64,000 nt of DNA from Trichosphaerium sp. ATCC 40318 (Eukaryota; Discosea; Flabellinia; Trichosidae): assembly GCA_038496445.1 (NCBI GenBank), contig JALMLS010000537.1, positions 1-64,000 of the forward strand, in the 5' to 3' direction. The position numbers were made by a program, and so were the translations under genes. Below are positions 10,722-21,059 of the stretch, one piece after another (positions within the stretch are counted from its first letter, which is position 1; every line of letters begins with the position of its first letter). Under the pieces are notes generated by a model that did not search any database, was not told the origin of the DNA, and saw only the letters and a list, made by a program, of their open reading frames with translations.

Positions 10722-11122
10722 ATGAAAACAACTTTTCTTTTCGCTTTTGTACTCATGGCATTAACTGTTGCCTTGGCGACCCAATCTAAAGACTCTGAAG
10801 AAATGCCAGATATGCACAAAAAGAGATCAACTGAGGTATGTCGACCCCTACTTCTACATTGTATGTTAACATGCCATTCTAGCAAGGACCATTGTTGTGT
10901 GGTGAAACATGCGATACAAATGGATGGTGTCCTCCTGGATGGCGTAAACGCGGTCGTGAAAAGAATGGTCAATGTATGTGAAAAATCAAAGAGTAGCAAA
11001 CTTCTTAGTACTTACCTTTATTAGGTTCAACTGCATACTGCTACCCTGGATCTCCATTATGTTTCCGTATTAGAAGTGATAAATGGTGTTGCTGGAGCGA
11101 AGCTGCTTGTGGAAGTTGCTAA
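10722..11122 (+). CDS. secreted cysteine-rich peptide precursor, copy B
   Basis: Exons 10722-10835, 10883-10973 and 11025-11122 join in phase to give 100 residues ending in TAA. A signal peptide (MKTTFLFAFVLMALTVALA) is followed by the propeptide SKDSEEMPDMHKKRSTE and a mature region with ten cysteines identical to copy A. Intron positions and phases are the same in both copies, so this is a duplication of genomic DNA rather than retroposition. Within about 62 mature codons I count roughly nine silent differences and no replacement, whereas signal peptides and introns have drifted. This points to strong purifying selection on the mature peptide, or to gene conversion restricted to exons. Confidence 0.85.
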
Positions 11123-12083
11123 GATAGCAAAGTCATACTTGTTATACCAATTAACACGTTGTCTATCATAAACCTGTTTATTAAAAACATCAAACATTTC
11201 TCTCGTTGTTTTTTTGTTCTCCTCCACCTTTTTGAATTAAATCACTTGAATTTTAACCACTAACTAAACCGTTGTACTTTTTCCGTTTAGACCTTGGGAA
11301 ACTGATGTATTTTTAAAAGTCAACAGACTGAGAATACGAACCTAACCTCGTAAATAAGTTCTGTCAGATTTTGTCAGTTTTGATAAATCTTGCAAGAACT
11401 GACAGGTTTGATACCAACTTATGGAACCAGTGCAATGTGAACGCATCACACTCTACAACTCCAATCAAGGTACCGTGCTTGCCGTCCTTATGCACATTAA
11501 GGCAAGATGAAAAAGCACTGTGTCAAAGTCACATCATCTAACAAGACGATCGCAGTATTTTTCTTAGGTGCGCTCATTACTGCTCACCAAGGAGCTATAA
11601 AAACGGGTACAAATTAATAATGCTTTTTTACAAGTTAACTTACTAGCACCAGGCGCGAAAGCTGGCACATTCAGGCGTAAAGAGGAGTATTAACTGCGAG
11701 AAAACGTTAAAACCTCAAATAAAATTACAAGCGCTTCCAAAGTATCTTGCGCTGAGCGTACGGTATTAACATACCGTAATAATCTGTTTTAAAGTATAGG
11801 AGACAACTGTTGGACCTCAGAGGTAATCAGAGATGTTAACAGGACCAAATAAAATAATGGTTAAAAACACGTGGTCGCAATAATATGTATGCGTTTTAGA
11901 CGTAGATTTAGTTTTGTACCAGAACTGACAAGATCCGTCAAATCTTGTAGTTTTTAACAGATCTTGCAAGAACTAACAAGATCTTGTAAGAACTAACAGA
12001 AGTTGCAAGATCTGTCAGATCTGACTAAACACGAAAACCAAAAGTCACAAACAGCGAAAAGTTGCAAAGATTAGCAAACTTGA
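11123..12083. other. intergenic with short dispersed CTTGCAAGA-type repeats
   Basis: There is no coding signal. Around 11360-11410 and again at 11920-12030 the sequence is built of variants of TCTTGCAAGAACTGACAAGATC in both orientations. A further variant lies at about 46870-46915. Confidence 0.5.
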
Positions 12084-12302
12084 ATGTTACGGACAATAAC
12101 TGACGTAGGTGTTAAAGCTTTGGCTGGTGTTCATACAATTAACCTGTCTCATACTTTCGTTACAGATGACGGTATAAAAGCATTGAAAGGTGTTCATGCT
12201 ATTAATATTAGGTATTGTCTTAATGTTACAGATGATTGTGTTAAATCGCTTATTGAGAACGGTTCAAACATGAATACTTATCTTGGTCCTATGTATGTGT
12301 AA
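12084..12302 (+). pseudogene. F-box/LRR family fragment
   Basis: A 72-codon ATG frame holds about two and a half repeats of the GVHTINL family (TDVGVKALAGVHTINL; TDDGIKALKGVHAINI; NVTDDCVKSLIENG) and then ends. There is no F-box and no N-terminal half. The bases just upstream (LNVTDNN, then a stop) look like one more broken repeat. It is most simply a surviving 3' piece of a gene like that at 30674-31642. Confidence 0.7.
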
Positions 12303-13076
12303 TCAATTGGTTTTACAAAAGGTCATTATCAGGTGTTTTATGGACACATAGCTTAAGTACACTACTATAGATGCAGAGATGTTGCCTGTAACTACAAAGC
12401 ACATCCAATTGTAGAATAAACACTTTTTATTTTCAGCTTGCACCTGCCTTGACTATTGTCTTATGAAGTGTACGTACAGTGTATGTCCACCTAACAAAAT
12501 GAAAATTGCGCTACCAAGTCATAGTTCATAAAACAAGGAATTGTACTCCAATCAGCCAAACATGCCACTTGTTGCGATCTATTGTTCATAACCACATTGG
12601 ATACAATCTAAAATATCTAGTGAAGATGACATTAAAATCCTTTCTGCCCATTACTCTCTATTTCTTTAAATTTTACATATGAAGGAATCAAAGCATTAGC
12701 AGGTGTACACACCATCATGCTATCATTTACAAAGGTAACAGACAATGGTATCAAGGCGTACATGAGATTTATCATTTGCAAAGGTGACAGATGAAGGGTA
12801 TCAAGGCACATATATTAACTTATTAATAACAGTATTTCCATCAATTATGCAATCAGCATAGTTTTTATTATTGTTTGGATAACAGGATTATGACAACTAA
12901 TATCAAGGCTTTGATCTCGAATCTTATCTGATAAGAGCTTATTCATCTTTTTACGCAACTTGTTCATAAGCACAGCTAAAAAACTAGTTAAAAAAATTGT
13001 GTTTTTTCAAAAAGAAATTTGATTGGCGGGATGTGCACAAAACAATTAACAAAATAAATAGCTCAAGTAGGTTTGT
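12303..13076 (+). pseudogene. intergenic with a heavily decayed LRR relic
   Basis: At about 12683-12810 the plus strand reads EGIKALAGVHTIMLSFTKVTDNGIKAY and then a slipped, partly duplicated copy of the same words. Another scrap (TNIKAL) lies at about 12895. The rest of the interval is AT-rich and shows nothing. Confidence 0.5.
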
Positions 13077-16000
13077 TATATACATGTAAAAAAACTCCAA
13101 GGAACAAAAATTCCTGAGCACAAACATCACGTGATGTTGAATTGTAGGAAACATTTTTTGAACCAAAAAAAAGATTTTTTTGTTTCTGTCTTCGTACCCA
13201 TTTTCCCAGGTAACTGAAAACTCATCCACTTATCAACATATACAGTTGGTTTAGAGTCGTTCCCATTTATTCTCACATCAACATTTTTACCAAAGAGTAA
13301 TAATGGAAATGGAGAAATCATAGTAGTGCCATGAATGAAAACTTTCGATGTTTTTACTTTTTCTGTAAAAACAAACCAAGTTGTTGGGAAGTCCTTCAGG
13401 GAGAAATTGACAGAAGATGGATGAATAAATACACTCTCACGATTAGCTAGTTCATATCTCCATGCTCTCTTAACGTCTATAAAAAGAGAGCAGTTAGAGA
13501 AGAGTAAACCACAAAAAGATGCTTACTGTCCCTATTTCTGACTTTCGCTTGAGCAACATTTGGGTATAACCCAGCAACAAGAATAGCTTTAATGAGTTCA
13601 ATATTGTCACCATTCTCATTATCTCTTTCGTCACCTGATCCAAAACCTGCTTCTCTAACAAGGTTCCTACAATTTGATACGTTAAGAGTTGAGCTTATTG
13701 TTGCTTAGAATAAAATTCGTTTTTGTTGGTTCATAGACCGATGACAAGTGAGTTAACGTACTTGAACTCTCGCTTCAATTTAGTAATAGTGTCAAGTGTT
13801 GTTTTAGATAAGTAGTGATCTCTACAGAACCTTGATCGATCTTTTGCTCTTGTTTCCCTTTTGAACAAATGTCAGCAATCGCAAACAAAACAACACTGAC
13901 GACAATAACGCGGGGAGAATTCAAAAAGTTTAACCACTCACATGTACTCTTCATAGGCATGAAGGTTTGCTATCAAGTCAGAGTTTGATCCACCAGAGAT
14001 GTTTTTCTTCTCAGCGTTGGCTTGATCTCTGTAAAAAAGTTAATTATATTGAGAACCAAAAAAAAAAGAAAAGACACGTGTACCTTTCATCAAAATTACT
14101 AACAAAAGGTGTACGAAGTGTCAACGATGCACATATAGTCAATACAGAGTCTAAACATCCAAATATCGATGCGAATAACATCATCTTTCCCATTTGTGCT
14201 TCAACCTAAACCCGTCTTTAATTTTCAATCCAAACAAAACAAGAAAAAATCATGAATCTGGTTTGATTGTAGTACGGGTAGTTTAGCAAGATGTATGCCA
14301 AGTGGTGATAAATTTTCAGCTTCATCCATAGCGCCTATTCCTATTAAGGAATGTTTTGAATGTTGAATGGCAGAATCAGGAGGTTTTTCAAGTGCTCTCG
14401 ATAAAAAGTTGCTAAAAAAAAGCTGTTAGAGGTATCAACCTTTACCTTTTTATGAAATAACAGACTTTGAATAGTCCAAACAACACAGGCTATTGAATGA
14501 CAACAATAAAGTCGTGTTCAAGTAAAATAACTAAAAGAATAACTTACTCGATTCTTCCAAGTTTAAGCAGACGGATTTGCAAACACAGCTCATCCAATGG
14601 TACACGTTTGATCTCAGGTACTTCATATTCGGCCAAGCGACTCATTTGGATCTCTGTAACAAGATGGAAACAGAAACCAGGCTTGACACGACCTGCACGA
14701 CCACGACTATAAAAAAATAAGAAAAAGAACTCTGTTATGATCTATACCGTTGTCGTGCTGATGCTTGAGAGGCGTAAACCTCTTGAAGAGAAGCCAGTCT
14801 AGACTTTGAATCCCATGTCTTTTGTTTAGCTTTACATGTGTTGATAACAAAGACAACATCATCAATTGTTACAGATGTTTCTGCAATGTTTGTTGAAATG
14901 ACGATTTTTCGTACACCACGTGCTGGGCGCCTAAATATCTTGTTTTGGTCCTCTGAATATTACGCATTAGTATTGTTATAAAGTAAAAAAGAAACATACC
15001 TGTTGATAGCGAAGAATGGAGAGGATAAACATCAACTCTATTGGTTCGAAAGAAACTTTCATCTAAAATATCATGGTAGAGTTTTCTAATCTCCGCCATA
15101 CCAGGCATAAAGATGAGTATCTATAATGCAGTGAGTGAGCACATTAAAATTGTTCAATTTGTAACATACGGCTCCTTCTTCGTATTGAGAGCAGATGTGC
15201 TTCACAAGTTGAACAATGAGGTGGTTGTTAATAATTTTTGGATCAAGAGCCTCCAGAGCTCTTACAACGCTGCTAGAGTATTTCTGCTGATACATTTCTG
15301 CTTCCCTTTATTATAAATCAATTAATAAACAATAAGGATAAAGATGAGAAGAAAAACGTACTCTTGTTTTAGAGTTTTTGGCTTCTTTCGAAGAACAAAC
15401 TTGTTTGTAAGCTGTTTTGTGTTGTATTTTGTTTTAAATAGAATGTCTTCCAGAAAATATTCTTGAACAGGATGAGTAAACCCAGGAATCTCGATTTGTG
15501 GGCATTTGAAGTATGAAGCAAATAAATCAGCATTAACCTAAGAAATACGAAATAAATGAGATAATAAGAAAATATTAAGAAAGATATAAGGAGTTCATAC
15601 AGTGGCTGACATAAGAATAATCTTCAGGTCTTTTCTTTGCTTGATAAGTTCTTTCAATATAATCAACAAAAAATCACTACAGAGAACAATCAGAAGAGGT
15701 TCTGAGGTTTTTCATAGAAGGGTTGTTTTTTTTAGTACCAGTTTAAGTCACGCTCATGAACTTCATCTAGGATTACATGTGATACGCCATGTAGAAATCT
15801 ATCGTTCTGTAAACGGCGTAACATTACACCAGTTGTACAGAAGAGCACCTGTGTCTTCGCACTTCGCTTTGTTTCCAACCTGCAATAAAAATCAAAATCT
15901 ATTACACTCGATTTCTAATACCTTATACTATAACCCACTTGGTTACCAACCTTTTCTCCTCGTTCAGCGGCCACCCTCTCAGCCACAGCAATTGCAGACA

Positions 16001-18494
16001 GTCGCCTTGGTTGTGTACAAATGATATTACACTCAGAACCACGTCCTTCGTTTATGTACTTGTCAAGAATAACTTGACCAACCTGAGTAGTTTTACCGCA
16101 ACCAGTTGACCCTATATAAACGGTAAATAACATTCAAAGGTGTAAATAAATGGACAAAAACGAAATAAAGCGATGAAGCTTACCAGAGAGGAGAACAACT
16201 TGATTATTACTAACAATTTCGATGATTTCATCTTTCATTTTGTAAGTTGGTAGCTTTGTCCTAAGTAGTGACTTAATGCTTCTGTACGCTAAGAAAGTGG
16301 AAGGGTACCTGATACGTTGCATTGATTGATATTTTTTATTATTCTTCTGCTTATCTTGAAGGTCATCTAAAAGCCTTTCTGAATCTTCTTTTTGATGTTC
16401 TAGTTGTCTCTTTGTTTTGACACGTTCATAGTAAATTGGCTTCACTTCAGGTTCTGATACTACTACAGGCTTTGGTTTTGGCGTAACGAAAGCCTTCTAT
16501 GGGTAGTAAGAAATTAAAATAGTTGTGGTTGATTTGTCTTACCTTTTCGTTTTTGGCTTGCTCTTCTTGTAGTCGTGCTTGAGTTCTTTCAATAAAAAAG
16601 TTCTTTGATGCAGCTTTACCACCTCTATTACCAGATCCACGACCTCTATTAGAACCGCGACCTACACCACCTGTATTGTTACCACCACGGCCTCTACCTC
16701 TGTTATTTGATCCTCTTCCTTTTCCGCGTCCGCGTCCACCTCGTCCTCTATTGTTTCTACCTCTTCCTCTACCATTTCTTCTTCCTCTTCCTTTGTTGTT
16801 GTAGTTATCTTCTTGACCTTTAGTCAAGGCATTGGGCTCCAGAGACTTGACTTGATCAGGAACGTTGTCTTGTACCCAACTTATAATTTCAAACAACATT
16901 GGAGAACCAATTAAGTCAGCGGCTTCTTTGGCAATCTTTTTGTTAATAGCTCTGATAGTACTAGGCTCAAGTTCTCTAAGAAATATTAAATAACATAGTA
17001 TTGTTGGGGTATACATACTCGTTCACAAAAGCCATGAATGGGAGAACATTAGGGTAAGCACTTGTAGGTGGAATGTGAATTTCAAAAACACTTTTGTTTG
17101 GAATGTTGTCTAGTTTCATCTAGGGACACTAAGACCTTCATCTTTATGTTTATAAGTACCTCCATAGTTACTAGATTATCAGTACACGTAAGGCCTTCTT
17201 CAAAAATATCATTGAGACTCTCTATTTCCTCTTGTTTGTTCTCTTTCTGCTCCTTATTTTTTCTTTAGTAAATTGTTGCTGTTCTTTTTTTTTCTTACTT
17301 CCTCATCTACGGATCCCTCAATCTCTTCAACATCTGATGGGAAGAATGTTTCCATAACGGCATACATAGCTTTTTGCTTGTCTTTATCACACTCAAGTAG
17401 AATTTTTTCAACTTTAGGCTCTGGTACACCATATTTTGAGCTTAACCTAAAATGAACCAATAAGTTCTCTTTTCTCCTAAACACCATCCACTTACATGCG
17501 AACATAATTATTAAGTTCAAATCCCAAACCACCCTTGCTTTCTGGGAGAATAACTTCTACCTAATAAAAGACCTGATTAGATAATAAGTTGGGCATAAAG
17601 AAAACTTGCCTGCGTGGAAAGATTTGTGGACTTGAATTTCCTGGGTAACTCTGTCTCATCGAGGTTGAGGCATAACCACCCAATAGCTTCATTAACATCG
17701 CCATTATTATTGCTTAATCCAAGTATAGCCTAAATCATTCATAAGAATAAATCACGTGGGGTTAAACGCCGTACCTGTGTCTGAGTAAATCCCATACTTT
17801 TTATTCTGCCAATAGCTCTATTATCTTTTGAAGCATTGTAATTACTGTCGCCTTCTTCGCTAGTTTCATCATCGCTCTAATGTTATCCTATAAATACCGT
17901 TTCCCTTCCGTTAAGGGGTTAACCATACCAAGTTCTTTAACATATCTAAAAGCAAGAAAATGAGACAAGAAGAAAACAAGAAAAGATCAAAAAAAAATTA
18001 TGTAAATTACCCATAATCATATCTTCGTTTTTTGAAGAGAACGTAACATTCTCTGCGTTTGAAGGTCCTTTACGAAAAATATCTCGTCTCGCTGAAGGTT
18101 TTTTAGGTACTCTTGGGCCTTTTCTACCTTTTTGAGTATTGTTAGTTACAAATAAATTAAAAAGGGCTTTTCAGCAGTACCTTCAACGGCTACATCGCCG
18201 TAATCGTCCTAAAACGTATTTATGATAAAATTATAAGTTATTTGTTATTACTTGATGCTGTGAAGGATTCCATGGGCGTTGTTGTGAAGAAGCTTATACG
18301 TTTAGACACTTTAAGAATATTATACAGTACCTGCAGCCAATTTCGCTGCCTTCTTTTTTTCTACGGCTGTAAGCTATATATTTAATATTTCTAAGAGTAC
18401 TCGCGCTTCCTGGTGGATTTGTCTTTTTGTTTTGACGCTTGTTTGAGGCATTCTTCCTAAACTTCGCTTTCATGCGCTTTTTCTTTGGCGGCAT
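13077..18494 (-). CDS. DExH-box RNA helicase, DHX29/DHX57-like
   Basis: This long gene has many short introns and starts at ATG 18494 with a lysine-rich end ([14 protein letters not shown]). In order it encodes: UBA-like segments ([39 protein letters not shown]); a probable RWD domain ([23 protein letters not shown]…); an RG/RGG-rich tract of about 60 residues at 16600-16800; the helicase core with [14 protein letters not shown], Walker [30 protein letters not shown] box (ILDEVHERD, about 15750) and SAT motif; motif V/VI ([27 protein letters not shown]); the winged-helix/HA2 region; and an OB-fold ([18 protein letters not shown]). UBA, RWD and DEVH together fit the DHX29/DHX57/DHX36 group, which remodels structured RNA, for example in translation initiation. 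The last exon is uncertain; the end at 13077 assumes a GTACGAAG…CTCAG intron. Confidence 0.88.
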
Positions 18495-18824
18495 GATGAT
18501 TGTATACAAGACGGTGTTTTTTGAGCTCCCGATGTAGATATGAAACAGTCAAAGTGAGTACAACGAGTTTCAACTAAGATACTTGCAACGTTTACCAATA
18601 GAAAGTCAGACTGAGCAGAAATAAACCGCCACAGACTCAATCGCAAATTTACGCGTATTGGGTGCTTGAAGCACGTGAAATCTCTCAAAATCACTAACAC
18701 TATGCGTTGTACCAAGTTATACAAGCGCACTAGGAATTGGGATAGAATGATAACTGCTACTTCACTTATTACGTGAAATAGACAATTGATTACAATAGAA
18801 ACTTAACAATTTATTGTAACAACG
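18495..18824. other. intergenic, nothing recognised
   Basis: This is the spacer between two minus-strand genes. It contains a CACGTG at about 18673. No gene or RNA is seen. Confidence 0.5.
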
Positions 18825-19998
18825 CTACTCTTCAGCACGAAACTTAACTGGACTATTGCTGATATGAGTATCACCAATCTTGATATCGACTTCATATCTT
18901 CCTTTCTTTGGAAGCATAACATCAACACGGTATCTACCATTATTGAAATCTATCACGAAAGAAATTAGAAAAAAAAGAAAAAATAGTAATAAATCAAACA
19001 GAAAATAAAACACAGCCATACCGAGCAGTTCAGGTTCGGTAAGTACAGGTCCGGCTACTTCAACATCAAAGTTATCACCTCCAGCAGTGCACTTGTTTCC
19101 AGAAGAGTCTTTAGCCTAATAAACAGGTCAGACTTTCAGGTCTAAACCACGAAAAAAAAAATAGTACATCAATGAGTATTGTAAGTTTCTTTCCAACTTT
19201 AGGATCACCCTTCATGTTTGCTACAGTCGTAGCTGGAGAAGCAACTATTCAACAAGTTATACCAAGTAGAGACGAGGTTTTTTACATACCTCCAGCGACA
19301 GTAATAAGAGTCTCTTCTTTGAGGACGTTTTGTCCTTTGTAAACAATACCAAGTTGGTATTGACCAATTCTACTTCCTTGGTAAGATACTTTGAATTCTC
19401 CCTTAAGATGATGGGTCAGTATACGCCGTATAATAGTTCGTGGTTGTTCAGATACTAACCTTTCCAGATAGAGGTGATAGCTTACAATTAAGATTTGTAG
19501 GACCGTCAAGTGTGACTTGGAGTTCGCCTTGAAACAAAATTAAATTTTTGAAAGAGGTAAAAACGGGGTTGTACCAGCTTGAACGTCCATGGCGTCTAGT
19601 GTTCTCTTATCCTTGACTTTTATGATGAAATATGCACGTGAACCCTCTTTACATACTACAATACGTTCACAAGTGACTTTGACAGGTACAGGTTCTAGCA
19701 AAACGAAAAATAAGCCAAAAAAGATTAATCGAAAAAAAATTACATACTTGGTTCTCCGCCCTGTGGAATGACACGCATAGATTTTTTGAATGTTGATTTA
19801 TTGTTGATAAATACTTCAATTTCGTATTTACCAAGTTGAGTTGGAAAGAAGGAAATCTCGTAACTTCCTAGCATGGCGTAAAAAAATATATCAAAAAAGT
19901 AGCTGTAAAGCGTGATACAAATGTTTTATTTCGTTTCGCTCAAATTAACCTGTAGCGCTTCAGTCTCGAAGGCTGACTTTTGGTTCAGAAAACGTCAT
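18825..19998 (-). CDS. filamin-repeat (ABP-type) protein with an in-frame TGA near the start
   Basis: In-phase exons encode two to three filamin-type immunoglobulin repeats: GSYEISFFPTQLGKYEIEVFIN; GEFKVSYQGSRIGQYQLGIVYKG; NGRYRVDVMLPKKGRYEVDIKIG, ending HISNSPVKFRAEE and stop. Such repeats form actin cross-linking rods, usually behind a calponin-homology actin-binding domain, which is absent here. An upstream exon with ATG 19998 (MTFSEPKVSLRD) continues the repeat but meets TGA at 19960-19962 before its donor at 19949. Without that stop the join would read …VSLRD(stop)SATGSYEI, a good filamin strand. So the gene either starts at the in-frame ATG 19874 (MLGSYEI, cutting a repeat) or carries a recent nonsense mutation. 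Confidence 0.75.
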
Positions 19999-20593
19999 TT
20001 TTTGAAATGAAGTGACAGTCAAAAAAGCGAAAAACTTTTTTCGTTTGCTCTAAGAAAGTTGCCAGTTTTTTGGCGAAATGTCAGTCGTTGTGTACCAAGA
20101 TTAGCGTCATTTATTTTTGTTTGTAATGTAGCTGTGCCTGTCACAGTTGCTTTTAGCATATTTGACCAGTTTGGTAGGTTCTGTGGGTAGTTTTTACCGT
20201 CTGTTGTCTATATATCTTGTTAGTAACGTCTAGATGATTTTAAATTGAGTTGGGAGCGTTTGGGTGTAATTCAAGTTCCGCGTTAGCAAACGACGTTTTG
20301 GCGCCGTTTGTATACTCTTTTACATGTTACGTGCCTGAAGGATGTATTTAACATCTTTGTCAGGATAACTTTCTCCGGGTCCAAGGAACGTATATTTAAA
20401 CGTTGTCATGACCTAAGAACACTTTTAGAAGCCTATTAAAAATAGCTACAGTCGTGGTGACGGTTAAACGAAGAACCTGTCGTTCGACTTACTGTAAATC
20501 AATTTATAAGTAACTAGCGCAGCTAAAGAGTAACTTTAATTCGAGTGGTTAACGCTCGAGAACGGCGTTGAATGGGTTGCTGTCGAACTCAGA
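19999..20593. other. intergenic, nothing recognised
   Basis: The interval is T-rich with no sustained reading frame. It separates the filamin gene and the F-box fragment. Confidence 0.45.
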
Positions 20594-20695
20594 ATGAATC
20601 AAGCTAGCTCAATTCAACAGTTACCAGCAGAGACGTTGACGCATATTCTTCGCTTTCTGGATAGCGCTGAACGTATTGGTGCATGGCATTTGTGA
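20594..20695 (+). pseudogene. orphan F-box fragment
   Basis: This 33-residue ATG frame (MNQASSIQQLPAETLTHILR…) is a clear N-terminal half of an F-box. It closely parallels LPPETLTEILSYSS in the intact gene at 30674-31642. It ends at TGA 20693 and no LRR follows in any frame. It is a 5' relic of the intronless F-box family. Confidence 0.65.
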
Positions 20696-21059
20696 TAGAC
20701 AGTAGACATTTCATTATTTTCATGCCATGGACTGACGTTGACAATACAGTCAAGAACGCTCTGGGAGGAAAGACGCTCAGTCTTAGGTGGCTCTAGTAGC
20801 CACGCGAGCGGAGTTATTCTACATTTTAGAAACTCGAGTGATATACAATGTTGTTGAAAGAATAAGGAAAAAACAAAAAGAATTGTTACACATAAAGAAA
20901 AGGATTTGGGAGCAAGGGTTTTGATTGTTCTCTACTCACCACTGTTCGAACTATTTTTGTCAGATTTTGTATTGTCAGTCTCGCATAGTCCAACCAAACG
21001 CTTGAAATGTGTGACATCTTCATTCATAGTTTTTCTTTATTATTATTCACATGTACTTA
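20696..21059. other. intergenic, nothing recognised
   Basis: There is no coding signal between the F-box relic and the end of the armadillo gene. Confidence 0.4.

Noticed and set aside
15602-16024. 140-codon plus-strand ORF
   Set aside because: Antisense to helicase exons with DEVH and Walker motifs.
16600-16800. RGG-coding tract as a possible CRISPR or satellite array
   Set aside because: Units are irregular and in frame with the helicase gene; there are no spacers. No CRISPR-like array exists in the window.
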